Source: Paenibacillus alkalitolerans (lineage in GTDB: Bacteria; Bacillota; Bacilli; Paenibacillales; YIM-B00363). From it: DNA of 64,000 nt. Location of the stretch: contig NZ_JAEMXM010000014.1 of NCBI RefSeq assembly GCF_016482785.1, positions 82,938-146,937 on the forward strand, read 5' to 3'. Of this stretch, positions 36,672 to 45,261 are shown in pieces. The translations under genes were made by a program, and so were the position numbers. Numbering within the stretch: position 1 is the first letter of the stretch; each line of letters begins with the position of its first letter. The notes under the pieces were generated by a model. It made no database searches, was not told where the DNA came from, and saw nothing but the letters and a program-made list of their open reading frames with translations.

Positions 36672-37556
36672 ATGACAGATCATCCGCGATTGCCGGCGAC
36701 GCTTCGCCCCTTGTTCGATTTCCCGGTGCGCGATACCTCGATTTGCCGCGGCGGGGACGGATGGTATTACTTGAGCGGCACGACAGGCTATCCGGACTGG
36801 TGGGGCGTCACCGGTGACATTCAACTGTGGAAGTCACCCGATTTACAGGATTGGATCCCGGTCGTGACGGAGCCCCGAAGGCGGTCCACCGTCTGGAACG
36901 CCGACCGTGAGGGCACGTGGCAGAAGGCTGTGGGGCTTCGCGACGGCGCCCCGTTCCGCCCGCTGTGGGCTCCGGAAATTCATTACTTGAAGGGAACGTA
37001 CTGGATCCCGTATTGCATTCCGAGGGTCGGCAGCGGTCTGCTGCGCAGCGACAGCGGACGCCCTGAGGGGCCTTACGCCGACGCGATCGCAGCTGACGGT
37101 CCGATCTGCCCGTACATCGACGCCTCGCTCTTCGAAGACGACGACGGCGCGATATACTTCTTATGTGACAACGGCAAGCTCGCGCGCATGACCGACGACT
37201 TGTCCGGACTCGAAGAGGATCTGCGCGTGCTGAAGCCGGCGAACGCGGATCACGTCGGCTTCGAGGGCACGTTCCTGTTTAAGGCGCACGGACGATATCA
37301 TTTGGCTGGCGCAGATTTCGTCGACGGGGCATACCATTGCTTCGTGGCCAGCTCGGAGCATATTTACGGACCTTACGGGGATCGGTACCTGGCTATTCCA
37401 CACGGCGGTCACAATATGTTTTTCCAAGATAAGGGCGGACAATGGTACAGCACGTTCTTTGGGAACGGCCCGCTTGCGCCCATCCAAGAGCGGCCGGCTA
37501 TCGTGAAAGTCGAGTTCGACCGAGAGCTGCGCATTCGTCCGGTTCCAGACGCTTAA
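36672..37556 (+). CDS. Five-bladed propeller glycosidase, GH43-like
   Basis: 294 residues from the ATG at 36672, five bases after the binding-protein stop. The start has no strong own ribosome-binding site and probably relies on coupling. Candidate catalytic residues of the GH43 pattern: Asp in FPVRDTSICRGGDGWYYLSG, Asp in PYIDASLFEDDDGAIYFL, and Glu in VGFEGTFLFKAHGRYHLAG. WAPEIHYLKGTYWI is the usual blade motif. No signal peptide. The EG(T) in place of the common EGP around the acid differs from the island-1 GH43, so it may belong to another subfamily. Confidence 0.8.
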   Translation: MTDHPRLPATLRPLFDFPVRDTSICRGGDGWYYLSGTTGYPDWWGVTGDIQLWKSPDLQDWIPVVTEPRRRSTVWNADREGTWQKAVGLRDGAPFRPLWAPEIHYLKGTYWIPYCIPRVGSGLLRSDSGRPEGPYADAIAADGPICPYIDASLFEDDDGAIYFLCDNGKLARMTDDLSGLEEDLRVLKPANADHVGFEGTFLFKAHGRYHLAGADFVDGAYHCFVASSEHIYGPYGDRYLAIPHGGHNMFFQDKGGQWYSTFFGNGPLAPIQERPAIVKVEFDRELRIRPVPDA

Positions 37557-37573
37557 TAGAGGGGGATGGATCT

Positions 37574-38473
37574 ATGACAGTTTGTTTGTCTCGACTTCAT
37601 TCGCCCGTTCTGCTCCAGGGAAGCAGTCGGATCGCGTACCGCGATCCGGCTGCTCTGTTTCACGAGGGGATGTTTTATCTGTATTTCACCCTTACGGAGA
37701 CGGAGCTGGACGGGAGCGTATATATGTATACGGCGGCAAGCGTAAGCCGCGATCTGGTCGCCTGGAGCGAACCGAGCCGCCTGACGCCTCGGAATCGGGA
37801 GCTCAATTTCTCGAGCCCGGGCAACGTGATTCGCTGCGGAGACCGGTGGATCATGTGTTTGCAGACGTATCCCCGGCCGAACGGGGAGAAGCACGGCAAC
37901 GCCGACGCCAGGCTGTGGACGATGGAGAGTACGGATCTCCTGTATTGGTCGGAACCGAAGTTGCTTCGGGTGAAGGGTCCGGACATGCCCGTGACCGAGA
38001 TGGGTCGCATGATTGACCCGTATTTGATTGAGAGCGTGGAGGAGCCCGGCAAGTGGTGGTGCTTTTACAAACAAAACGGAGTCAGCTTGTCTTGGTCGAC
38101 CGACCTGACGGAATGGCATTACGCCGGCCGCGAGGATGCCGGCGAGAACGTGTGCATCTTGCGCGTAGGCGGGGAATACGTCATGTTCCATTCGCCGCCG
38201 AACGGCATCGGCGTCATGCGGTCGGACGATCTGAAGGAATGGCGCCGAGAAGGGGGGCTGTTGACATTCGGTCAGTCGGGGTGGCCATGGGCCCGGGGAC
38301 GATTGACGGCGGGATTCGTATTGGACTGCACCCGGGTAGAGGGCGTCGGCAAATATCTAATGTTTTATCATGGCACGGGACCGGAGGACGAAGAGATAAT
38401 TTTCGATACGCACGCTTGCATTGGCATCGCCTGGAGCGACGATCTGGCGACGTGGGATTGGCCTAAGAAATAG
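37574..38473 (+). CDS. Propeller-fold glycosidase-like protein (GH43/GH32 superfamily), family not certain
   Basis: 299 residues from the ATG after GAGGGGGATGGATCT, 17 bases after the previous gene. Five-blade signals are seen: YRDPAALFHEGMFYLYF, FSSPGNVIRCGDRWIMCLQT, RLWTMESTDLLYWSEP, MIDPYLIESVEEPGKWWCFY and GKYLMFYHGTGPE. Asp residues in YRDPA and MIDPY match the first two catalytic positions of the clan; the acid residue is less clear. It could be a GH43, GH117-like or phosphorylase-like (GH130-type) enzyme. Two tandem different propellers in one operon suggest stepwise removal of side sugars. A relic of another gene lies directly after the stop. Confidence 0.7.
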   Translation: MTVCLSRLHSPVLLQGSSRIAYRDPAALFHEGMFYLYFTLTETELDGSVYMYTAASVSRDLVAWSEPSRLTPRNRELNFSSPGNVIRCGDRWIMCLQTYPRPNGEKHGNADARLWTMESTDLLYWSEPKLLRVKGPDMPVTEMGRMIDPYLIESVEEPGKWWCFYKQNGVSLSWSTDLTEWHYAGREDAGENVCILRVGGEYVMFHSPPNGIGVMRSDDLKEWRREGGLLTFGQSGWPWARGRLTAGFVLDCTRVEGVGKYLMFYHGTGPEDEEIIFDTHACIGIAWSDDLATWDWPKK

Positions 38474-38480
38474 GGGCGAC

Positions 38481-38522
38481 GGCCAAGCCGTCAAGATCGG
38501 CGACTTGGTCCGGTTTCATTAA
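38481..38522 (+). pseudogene. Relic of the 3' end of a Gfo/Idh/MocA oxidoreductase gene
   Basis: The 42 bases encode GQAVKIGDLVRFH followed by a stop. They differ at only two positions from the end of the intact oxidoreductase gene at 49052-49093, and similarity continues past the stop into the first terminator arm (AGAGTCCGC). The preceding part of the gene is gone: 38474-38480 is unrelated. It marks a deletion or recombination joint immediately after the glycosidase stop. Confidence 0.8.
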
Positions 38523-38548
38523 ATAGATGAGAACAAGGGGGAGAGTCC

Positions 38549-38583
38549 GCATAGTTATCTTGGATAACTCGAACGAACCTTTT
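38549..38583 (+). terminator. Possible terminator of island 3
   Basis: AGTTATC-ttg-GATAACT followed after several bases by CCTTTTT. The stem is AT-rich and the T-run displaced, so efficiency is doubtful. Together with the relic it fills most of the gap before the EamA gene. Confidence 0.4.
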
Positions 38584-38644
38584 TGACTTCAGGCGGCAAA
38601 ATTGTTATCGTTACCGGCAGATATACTGATAGAAGGTGCGCGAG

Positions 38645-39538
38645 ATGGGATATTTACTGCTTCTGCTTGCAACAATAGGCTGGAGCTGCGTGGGTGTGCT
38701 TGTCAAAACGGCTTCGACGATGGTGGACAGCTCCGTCATTACGTTCTCGCGATTTTTCTTCGGAGTGATCTTTCTCGGTATTTTGCTTCTGGTCAAAGAC
38801 CGCAGGATTAGGCTTCGGTCAGGTCTCAAATGGATTTGGTTCGGCGCGGCCGGTAAGTCCGCCAACTATATTTTCGAGAATATCGCCCTCACGATCGGTT
38901 ATTCGTACGGCAACATTCTGGTGCAGCCGGTGCAGACCGTGACGCTCTTGATTGCCGGAAGCATTCTGTTTAAGGATAAAATATCGAAGAGGGGTTGGAT
39001 TGCCGCTGCGCTTTGTGTGATTGGAGTAATCGTCATCGGTTGGAACGGGCTGCCCTTCCATGCGCTGATGACCGGCGGCGCGCTGACCACGCTGCTATTC
39101 ACGCTGGCGGGAATCGGCGCGGCCGTTCATGTGCTTAGCTCGCGAATGCTCGCAAAGACGATGGACAGCGGTAATATGAACTTTTCGGTTTTTTTCTGGA
39201 GCTCTTTGCTCGTCTCGATTCCACTGCCGTTTCAGAGTCAAGCTGTTACCGGCCCGATCACGTTTTGGGCGTTCGGCGCACTGGTCCTTCTCGGAGTCAT
39301 TACAGGTCTGAGCTTCTATTGGCTCGCTGAAGCCATGAAGAGAGTCTCTTTTGTGGTCGTTGCGCTCATCGGCAATTGTTCGGTCTTATTTTCTATCCTA
39401 TGGGCGTACTTGTTTTTCAGAGAGCCGATCACTGTTTATGTCGTTTGTGGAACGCTTGTTTTTCTAGCGGGTTTCATATGCCTTAACATTCCTATTCTTC
39501 GACCGGCGGCGAAAGTAAAGACCACAACAGAGGTGTAG
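38645..39538 (+). CDS. EamA/DMT-family transporter
   Basis: 297 residues with about ten membrane segments arranged as two EamA (PF00892) repeats: ~3-140 and ~150-290. ATG 38645 is preferred because AGAAGGTG precedes it; a GTG nine bases upstream is possible. Family members export amino acids, nucleotides or other small metabolites; no substrate can be named. Not obviously linked to either flanking sugar island. Confidence 0.88.
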   Translation: MGYLLLLLATIGWSCVGVLVKTASTMVDSSVITFSRFFFGVIFLGILLLVKDRRIRLRSGLKWIWFGAAGKSANYIFENIALTIGYSYGNILVQPVQTVTLLIAGSILFKDKISKRGWIAAALCVIGVIVIGWNGLPFHALMTGGALTTLLFTLAGIGAAVHVLSSRMLAKTMDSGNMNFSVFFWSSLLVSIPLPFQSQAVTGPITFWAFGALVLLGVITGLSFYWLAEAMKRVSFVVVALIGNCSVLFSILWAYLFFREPITVYVVCGTLVFLAGFICLNIPILRPAAKVKTTTEV

Positions 39539-39629
39539 GCGATGTTTGGCCAATAAGGATAGTACCGCGATCAAAGTCGCTGCATTATTGCTCGTTTTTC
39601 AAGAGCTAACCGGGAAAGACGTTAAAAGA

Positions 39630-39661
39630 GAAGAAGGACCGCCGCCGCGGTCCTTCTTCCG
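39630..39661. terminator. Bidirectional terminator between EamA and AraC genes
   Basis: GAAGAAGGACCGC-cgc-cGCGGTCCTTCTTC between convergent genes: a stem of about 13 pairs. On the minus strand it is followed by TCTCTTTTAAC, so it serves best for the AraC transcript. Confidence 0.75.
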
Positions 39662-39681
39662 TTCCTAATAATGAAATACAT

Positions 39682-40557
39682 TCAACTATTTTTGCTGCTT
39701 CGATAAAAAGAAGGAGGGGTTCCCTCGACCGTCTTGAAAAATCGGCTGAACGCATGGATGTTGGGAAAACCCATTTTCTCCGAAATGACGCTGAGCGGTT
39801 CGGTGGTAAACTGGACCAGATGACGGGCGGCATGGACGCGCATGAGATGGTGATATTGTATTGGGCTCATGCCGAAAGCCTTGTGAAACAGCCGCCCCAG
39901 GTAATGCTTGCTAATGCCGGACACTCTTGCGATTTCGTCCAGGCTTACTTTGCGGTTGGTGTTATGCATCAAATACTGCTTGATGTGCATTAAAGCGTGC
40001 ATGTTGGTCTCCAGGTGGGGATTCTGGCTCCAGTAATTTTCCCGCAGCAGTTGAATCCACAGCTGAATAAACATACCCTTTACTTTGAATTCATAGAAGG
40101 GCATTTTCGTCTCGTATTCGTAAATGATATCCATCAGCATTTTCTCGACGAATATCGGATTTCTAAGCCGAAGCCGGTTCGGCAAGATCACGGGCATTTG
40201 ATCAATAATGTCGTCCCGGAACCAGTTGTGTTCTTCAGGCGCTATTTCTTTAAGCGGACGAAAAGAGACTTTTACCTTCTCGCTGTCCTCCCCATAAAAG
40301 AAATCAAAATGAATATGCGGCTGCCTAAGCCGCCTGCCCTCCACCTTCACAATCTTATGTTTCTGTTTGGGGCGGAACAGAAATATATCGCCGCGCTCGC
40401 CTTCGTATTCTTCGTCTTCAATGGTCGCGGTGACCTTGCCTTCCATGATGTAAAGCAATTCATAGTCGAACAATACCCGTTCCTGAATCACCCACGGACG
40501 ATCCTCGATGTTATCCATGGCGACACGGATATAAGGCGATATCTGATGCAAAATCAT
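39682..40557 (-). CDS. AraC-family regulator (cupin plus HTH) of the fructan island
   Basis: 291 residues from the ATG at 40557 (GGGAGAG upstream on this strand); the frame is open 43 codons further but that part looks noncoding. N-terminal cupin-like sensor (~20-130; ERVLFDYELLYIMEGKVTAT, FRPKQKHKI) and C-terminal double HTH (~190-288; VSLDEIARVSGISKHYLGRL and VISEKMGFPNIHAFSRFF). Divergent from the importer operon starting at 40777, its likely target. Confidence 0.88.
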   Translation of the reverse strand: MILHQISPYIRVAMDNIEDRPWVIQERVLFDYELLYIMEGKVTATIEDEEYEGERGDIFLFRPKQKHKIVKVEGRRLRQPHIHFDFFYGEDSEKVKVSFRPLKEIAPEEHNWFRDDIIDQMPVILPNRLRLRNPIFVEKMLMDIIYEYETKMPFYEFKVKGMFIQLWIQLLRENYWSQNPHLETNMHALMHIKQYLMHNTNRKVSLDEIARVSGISKHYLGRLFHKAFGMSPIQYHHLMRVHAARHLVQFTTEPLSVISEKMGFPNIHAFSRFFKTVEGTPPSFYRSSKNS

Positions 40558-40719
40558 TTGGACCACTCTCCCGGACGGAAGTGCCGTGCAAAGAAGATGG
40601 ACATGAGTTTGACCGGCTGATGCAAGCGTATCACAAAAAGCGAGAAATGATAAATAAATCCTTCGCTTTGCTAAATACATGTACAAAGAATGGAGTTATG
40701 ATAAATACAGGCCTAAGAA

Positions 40720-40733
40720 AGAAAGCGCTTTAA
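40720..40733 (+). promoter_or_regulatory. cre-like palindrome upstream of the fructan operon
   Basis: AGAAAGCGCTTTAA, containing the perfect palindrome AAAGCGCTTT, lies 44 bases before the start codon of the binding-protein gene in the divergent region. It resembles CcpA sites (TGNAANCGNTNNCA) but lacks the outer TG/CA, so it may also be a LacI-type operator. Confidence 0.5.
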
Positions 40734-40776
40734 GTAGAGCTCTGAAAACTTTACTACACTGGGGGAAATGCAGTCT

Positions 40777-42087
40777 ATGAAAAAAAGTTTATCGCTGATT
40801 GTGACGGTCTGCCTTCTCATTCTGAGCCTTGCCGCCTGCGGCAAAAGCGGCGAATCCGGCGCCGCGGCCCCGTCCGGCGGCGAAAGCGCGAAACAGGTCA
40901 CGCTCTCCATCGCCATGCATGTGGCAAACGTAAAGGATCAAGAGCCTTATATGTACGGGATCGTGCAGAAGTTCCAAGAGAAATACCCTGACATCAAAGT
41001 GAATCTTTCCGGTGCCGCCACGGACGAGCATGTCAAAAAAATGAAAATGATGGCGCAATCCGACTCGCTTCCGGATATTTTCTGGATGCTCCCGGCACCG
41101 GCCGGAGAAATGAATAAAGCGGGATTGCTGCTGGACCTGACCGACTTTCTGGAGGGCAATCCGGAAATTGCCTCAAGTATCGACGCCAAGATGCTGAGCG
41201 GATACCAGGACAACGGCAAGCAATTCGGATTGCCTTATCAGGCGTTGGTCACCGGCCTGTGGTACAACAAAGCATTATTTGATAAATACGGCGTTAAGGT
41301 CCCGGAGACGTACGACGAGCTTCTCGCAGCCGTGAAGGTCTTTAAGAAAAATAATGTCGTCACCATTGCCAAAGGCGCGAAGGATACGTTCAGTACGTGG
41401 GCGTTCCTAGGCATGCTTACTCGCTACGGCTTCTTTGAGAAGCTCGATAAGATTCAAGCGGGAACCGAGAAGTTTGACAATCCGGATTTTCTGAATTTCT
41501 TTAACAAAATTGACGAGCTTCGCGTCAACGGGGCATTCCCGGAGAACGTATCCACCCTCTCTTATTTCCAGGCAGTGGAGATGTTTACGTCCGGACAAGC
41601 TGCAATGCTGGATGCCGGCGTGTGGGAGACCAAGAAAATTGAAGGCAGTCCGGTAGCGAAAACAACGGGCTTCTCCTGGGGACCGACGTTCGCGGACGGC
41701 GTAGGCAACCAGAAGATTGCCATGGCCGTTGCAGCCGCGCCTCTTGTTGCCAGCGCCAAAGTACAAAAAGACGCCGCCAGACTTAATGCCGTCCGGAAAT
41801 TTTTCTCCTTCTTCTACAGTCAGGAAGGGGCTGCCGTAATGGCGGAAAACGAAGCGCCTCCGGTCGTGAAATATACGGGAGACGTTGACAAAGATAAGTA
41901 TCCCGTCTATGCCGAAGTAATCAATAAGCTGAACGAACCGGGCTGGGAACGACCTGCCGCCCAACCGGATCTTGTCCTCTCGGAAGCGGCGGCCAACCAG
42001 CTGAATGACAGCATTTACGGTGTGATCAACGGAATCTACACGCCGGAAGAAGCATTAAAGCTGATTGACGGCAAAATGACAAAATAG
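40777..42087 (+). CDS. Sugar ABC importer substrate-binding lipoprotein (fructan island)
   Basis: 436 residues from ATG 40777, ten bases after GGGGGAA; an ATG at 40768 lies too close to that sequence. Lipobox LSLAAC with Cys21. MalE-like domain (family 1; LPDIFWMLPAPAGEMNKAG, YNKALFDKYGVKVPETYDEL). Its size and partner genes (MalF/MalG types) separate it from the longer LplA proteins of islands 1, 3 and 5. Fructo-oligosaccharides or difructose anhydrides are the inferred ligands because of the GH172 and GH32 genes downstream. Confidence 0.9.
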   Translation: MKKSLSLIVTVCLLILSLAACGKSGESGAAAPSGGESAKQVTLSIAMHVANVKDQEPYMYGIVQKFQEKYPDIKVNLSGAATDEHVKKMKMMAQSDSLPDIFWMLPAPAGEMNKAGLLLDLTDFLEGNPEIASSIDAKMLSGYQDNGKQFGLPYQALVTGLWYNKALFDKYGVKVPETYDELLAAVKVFKKNNVVTIAKGAKDTFSTWAFLGMLTRYGFFEKLDKIQAGTEKFDNPDFLNFFNKIDELRVNGAFPENVSTLSYFQAVEMFTSGQAAMLDAGVWETKKIEGSPVAKTTGFSWGPTFADGVGNQKIAMAVAAAPLVASAKVQKDAARLNAVRKFFSFFYSQEGAAVMAENEAPPVVKYTGDVDKDKYPVYAEVINKLNEPGWERPAAQPDLVLSEAAANQLNDSIYGVINGIYTPEEALKLIDGKMTK

Positions 42088-42104
42088 AGGGGTTGAGGGA
42101 GAGA

Positions 42105-42980
42105 ATGATCTGGTTGAGCAAACGGAGATATATCCTGGCGATGCTGCTGCCTGTCTTGCTCGTATACGGTTTATACATCGTCCTTCCAATTTTCGTGTCC
42201 TTTTACTACAGTCTTACGACCTATACGGGCATTGGCGCGGCAGTATTCGTCGGGTTGGACAATTACAAACGGCTGATCCATGATTCGCTGTTTTGGATCT
42301 CGCTCAAAAACACAATCATTGTGCTGGCCGTTTCGCTGGTATTGCTCCTTCCGGGCGCATTCCTTCTGGCCCTTCTATTGAATGCGAAAATTAAAGGAGC
42401 CAATGCGGTGAAGGCCCTGAACTTTGCTCCCAGTATCATAGCGCCGATTCTGGCCGGGCTGATCTGGGTGTTCATCCTCGATCCGCAAATGGGCTTGATC
42501 AACGTACTGCTGAAGCGAATCGGTCTTGACGAGCTTGCTCTTCCCTGGATCGGCGGCAGGACGCTGACGCCATATTCGGTCGGTTTCGTCTATTCCTGGC
42601 AGACGATCGGGTTTCTGGCTACGATTTTTCTGGCCGGATTAAAGATGATTCCTAGAGACGTGTATGAATCCAGTTCCATTGACGGCGCGAGCAAGCGGCA
42701 GCAATTGTTTTTCATCACCATCCCCATGCTGAACGAGACGGTAAAAATCAATGTCGTTCTTATCATAACGGGTGTTTTCAAAGTATTCGAAACCGTGTTT
42801 CTGCTCACGAACGGCGGACCGAATCATCTCTCCGAGGTCATGGTTACGTACATGTACAATGTCACCTTTACGTCCGGTGAGTATGGTTACGGCATGTCTA
42901 TTGCAACAGTTACGTTCATGCTAACCATGGTGTTCTCTCTGATCTATCTGAGAGTAAGCGGTAGAAAAGTCGAGGAGTAG
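42105..42980 (+). CDS. Sugar ABC importer permease, MalF type
   Basis: 291 residues from ATG 42105, directly behind GAGGGAGAGA; a TTG 12 bases earlier would overlap this site. Six membrane segments, EAA loop at ~185-204 (VYESSSIDGASKRQQLFFIT). Seventeen bases after the binding-protein stop. Confidence 0.9.
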   Translation: MIWLSKRRYILAMLLPVLLVYGLYIVLPIFVSFYYSLTTYTGIGAAVFVGLDNYKRLIHDSLFWISLKNTIIVLAVSLVLLLPGAFLLALLLNAKIKGANAVKALNFAPSIIAPILAGLIWVFILDPQMGLINVLLKRIGLDELALPWIGGRTLTPYSVGFVYSWQTIGFLATIFLAGLKMIPRDVYESSSIDGASKRQQLFFITIPMLNETVKINVVLIITGVFKVFETVFLLTNGGPNHLSEVMVTYMYNVTFTSGEYGYGMSIATVTFMLTMVFSLIYLRVSGRKVEE

Positions 42981-42991
42981 GAGGGGATTCC

Positions 42992-43837
42992 GTGCGCAAA
43001 GCGGCGGCATATTCAAGAAACAACGTACCGTTAACGATGTTGGCCTATGCGGTCACATTTCTTGTCATGATTCCTCTACTATGGATGGTGCTGCTTTCTT
43101 TCAAATCGAATGAAGACATTTTGAATCATCCGTTCACGCTTCCCAAGGCCGTCAGTTTTGAGAACTACGCAAGAGCCTTGGAGACGCTCAATCTCGGACT
43201 GATGTATAAAAACACGTTCATCATCGCAATCGTTACGATCGTTATTGAAATTTTAATCACCTTTATGAGCTCCTATGCGCTTGCGAGAATGGTGTTCCGT
43301 TCGGAGAAATTAAGGCGATCGATTACGGCTTTCCTACTGATGGGACTTGCGATACCGGCATTCATTTTGTTGTTTCCGGTCTATCGGATTACGATCATGC
43401 TCGGACTGAACAACACCTATGCTTCGCTTGTGCTGCCCTATATCGCAACCGCCATATCCTTCAATACGCTCCTGTTCACGGGGTTCTTGAGAGGGTTTCC
43501 AAGAGAGGTCGAGGAGGCGGCCGTCATTGACGGCTGCGGGTTGATTTCGCTGGGGCGGTCTGTGGTGTTCCCGATTGTCATGCCTGTCGTCGCCACTGTT
43601 TTTATCTTTAACGTACTGTATATCTGGAATGAGTTTCCGTTCGCCGTTACGCTCATCAGCGACGATTCGCTGACCACGATCTCACTCGGCATTTCACAAT
43701 TCAAGGGACGCTTCAATATCGACTATGGCGGCAGCATTGCCGCCAGCATGCTGATCATCATCCCGCAGCTCGTCTTCTTCGGGTTCTTCCAGCGGTTCAT
43801 TATCGAAGGCATGACGGCAGGCGCGGTTAAAGGCTAG
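42992..43837 (+). CDS. Sugar ABC importer permease, MalG type
   Basis: 281 residues, GTG start behind GGAGGGGATTCC. Six membrane segments, EAA loop at ~172-191 (VEEAAVIDGCG...VVFPIVMP), ending MTAGAVKG. Completes the importer; no ATPase follows. Confidence 0.9.
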   Translation: MRKAAAYSRNNVPLTMLAYAVTFLVMIPLLWMVLLSFKSNEDILNHPFTLPKAVSFENYARALETLNLGLMYKNTFIIAIVTIVIEILITFMSSYALARMVFRSEKLRRSITAFLLMGLAIPAFILLFPVYRITIMLGLNNTYASLVLPYIATAISFNTLLFTGFLRGFPREVEEAAVIDGCGLISLGRSVVFPIVMPVVATVFIFNVLYIWNEFPFAVTLISDDSLTTISLGISQFKGRFNIDYGGSIAASMLIIIPQLVFFGFFQRFIIEGMTAGAVKG

Positions 43838-43900
43838 TCCGGCGCATTTACGACAGCTGCACATAACTTCATCAATATAAATAAAAAGGAGAAATCATTC

Positions 43901-45250
43901 ATGCACAATCAATCGTCGTTGAATCTGCTCGATCGGCTCACTAAGGTCAAAGATGTCCGTTCCGCGCGCTTTTCCAGTTGGGATCAGGACGGCCGCAACC
44001 AGGATTATTGGATGATTCCCGCCGGAGAGACGGTCGTATTGGGCGAAGTTGAAGGGCCCGGCAGCATTTCTCATATTTGGATGACTTCATTCTGCCGCAG
44101 AATTCATGGTCCGAGCGTGATCAACCCGGAAGGCGGCGGCAATATTGCTCCCGTTAACGAAATTCATAACGCACTGGGCGTGACGTGGGAATCCGCCGAT
44201 CCGGCCTGGTATCGGAAAGTGTTGGTCAAAATGACGTGGGACGACCAGGCTCATCCCAGCGTCCTCGTTCCCTACGGCGACTTCTTCTGCATCGGTCATT
44301 CGATGCCAGGCAATTTCGCCTCCATGCCCTTTACCGTATCGGTTAAGCCGGAGGAGCAGTTCAAGTTCGGCGGCGTCGCTTCCGTCAACTGCTACTTCCC
44401 GATGCCGTTCAACAAGAAAGCCAAAATCGAAATTATCAATGAGAATGATGTGCCGTTCGGCCTCTACTTCCACATTGATTACGAGCTGTACAAGCAGCCG
44501 CTTCCTGAAGATACGGCATACTTCCATGCCCAGTGGCGCCGCGAGAATCCTTGCGACGGCTGGGGGCCGGATCTTCAGGTGAATACGCCCGAGGTCAATC
44601 GCGTGGCGAACCTCGACGGCGCCGGAAACTATGTCGTTTTGGAGGCCGAGGGCAAAGGGCATTACGTCGGCTGCAACCTGTCGGTTACCCATTTCCAGGG
44701 CAGCTGGTGGGGCGAGGGCGACGATATGATCTTCATTGACGGCGAGGAGCTGCCGAGCATCATCGGCACCGGTGCGGAGGACTACTTCAATCATGCGTGG
44801 GGGATGCAGAAGAACGCTTTTCCTTTCCACGGATCCATTATTCACGAGAGCGACGTGCCGGGCTATCAGGTCTCCTATCGATTCCACATTACGGACCCGA
44901 TTTATTTCTCGGAAAGCATTAAAGTGACGATCGAACACGGCCACGCCAACCATCTGTCCGATGATTGGTCTTCCACGGCGTACTGGTATCAGACGCTTCC
45001 TTCGAAGCCGTTCGGCATTCTCCCGGTGGAGGAGCGCATCCAGCCGATGCCTCAATTCCCGAGCCCCGGCCCTCTGAAGCAAGTTCCATTGAACGATGAG
45101 ATGAAACAATCGTACGAGCTCGCTAAACAACGGATGGACAGCTACTCGAAAGGGCGGACGGCTCAGGTGGAGAAGAAAGAAAACCGGGTTGCCGGCCACT
45201 CCAAAGGGAACATTGAGCAGGGCAAAATCATTCGGGAGTTGTTTCGATAA
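43901..45250 (+). CDS. Glycoside hydrolase family 172 (DUF2961) protein
   Basis: 449 residues, no signal peptide. The family start SARFSSWDQDGRNQDYWMIP, GEVEGPGSISHIWMT, YCxxPMPF-like NCYFPMPFNKKAKIEI and GTGAEDYFNHAWG are all present, and the latter contains the acidic residues thought to be catalytic. GH172 enzymes act on fructofuranosyl or arabinofuranosyl linkages, for example difructose dianhydride I synthase/hydrolase or alpha-D-arabinofuranosidase. The GH32 gene 11 bases downstream favours a fructose substrate here. ATG follows AAAAAGGAGAAATCATTC. Confidence 0.85.
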   Translation: MHNQSSLNLLDRLTKVKDVRSARFSSWDQDGRNQDYWMIPAGETVVLGEVEGPGSISHIWMTSFCRRIHGPSVINPEGGGNIAPVNEIHNALGVTWESADPAWYRKVLVKMTWDDQAHPSVLVPYGDFFCIGHSMPGNFASMPFTVSVKPEEQFKFGGVASVNCYFPMPFNKKAKIEIINENDVPFGLYFHIDYELYKQPLPEDTAYFHAQWRRENPCDGWGPDLQVNTPEVNRVANLDGAGNYVVLEAEGKGHYVGCNLSVTHFQGSWWGEGDDMIFIDGEELPSIIGTGAEDYFNHAWGMQKNAFPFHGSIIHESDVPGYQVSYRFHITDPIYFSESIKVTIEHGHANHLSDDWSSTAYWYQTLPSKPFGILPVEERIQPMPQFPSPGPLKQVPLNDEMKQSYELAKQRMDSYSKGRTAQVEKKENRVAGHSKGNIEQGKIIRELFR

Positions 45251-45261
45251 GGGGGATAACC

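Noticed and set aside
38481..38522. Short peptide gene after the glycosidase
   Set aside because: No start codon or ribosome-binding site; identical to the end of an oxidoreductase gene, so a relic.
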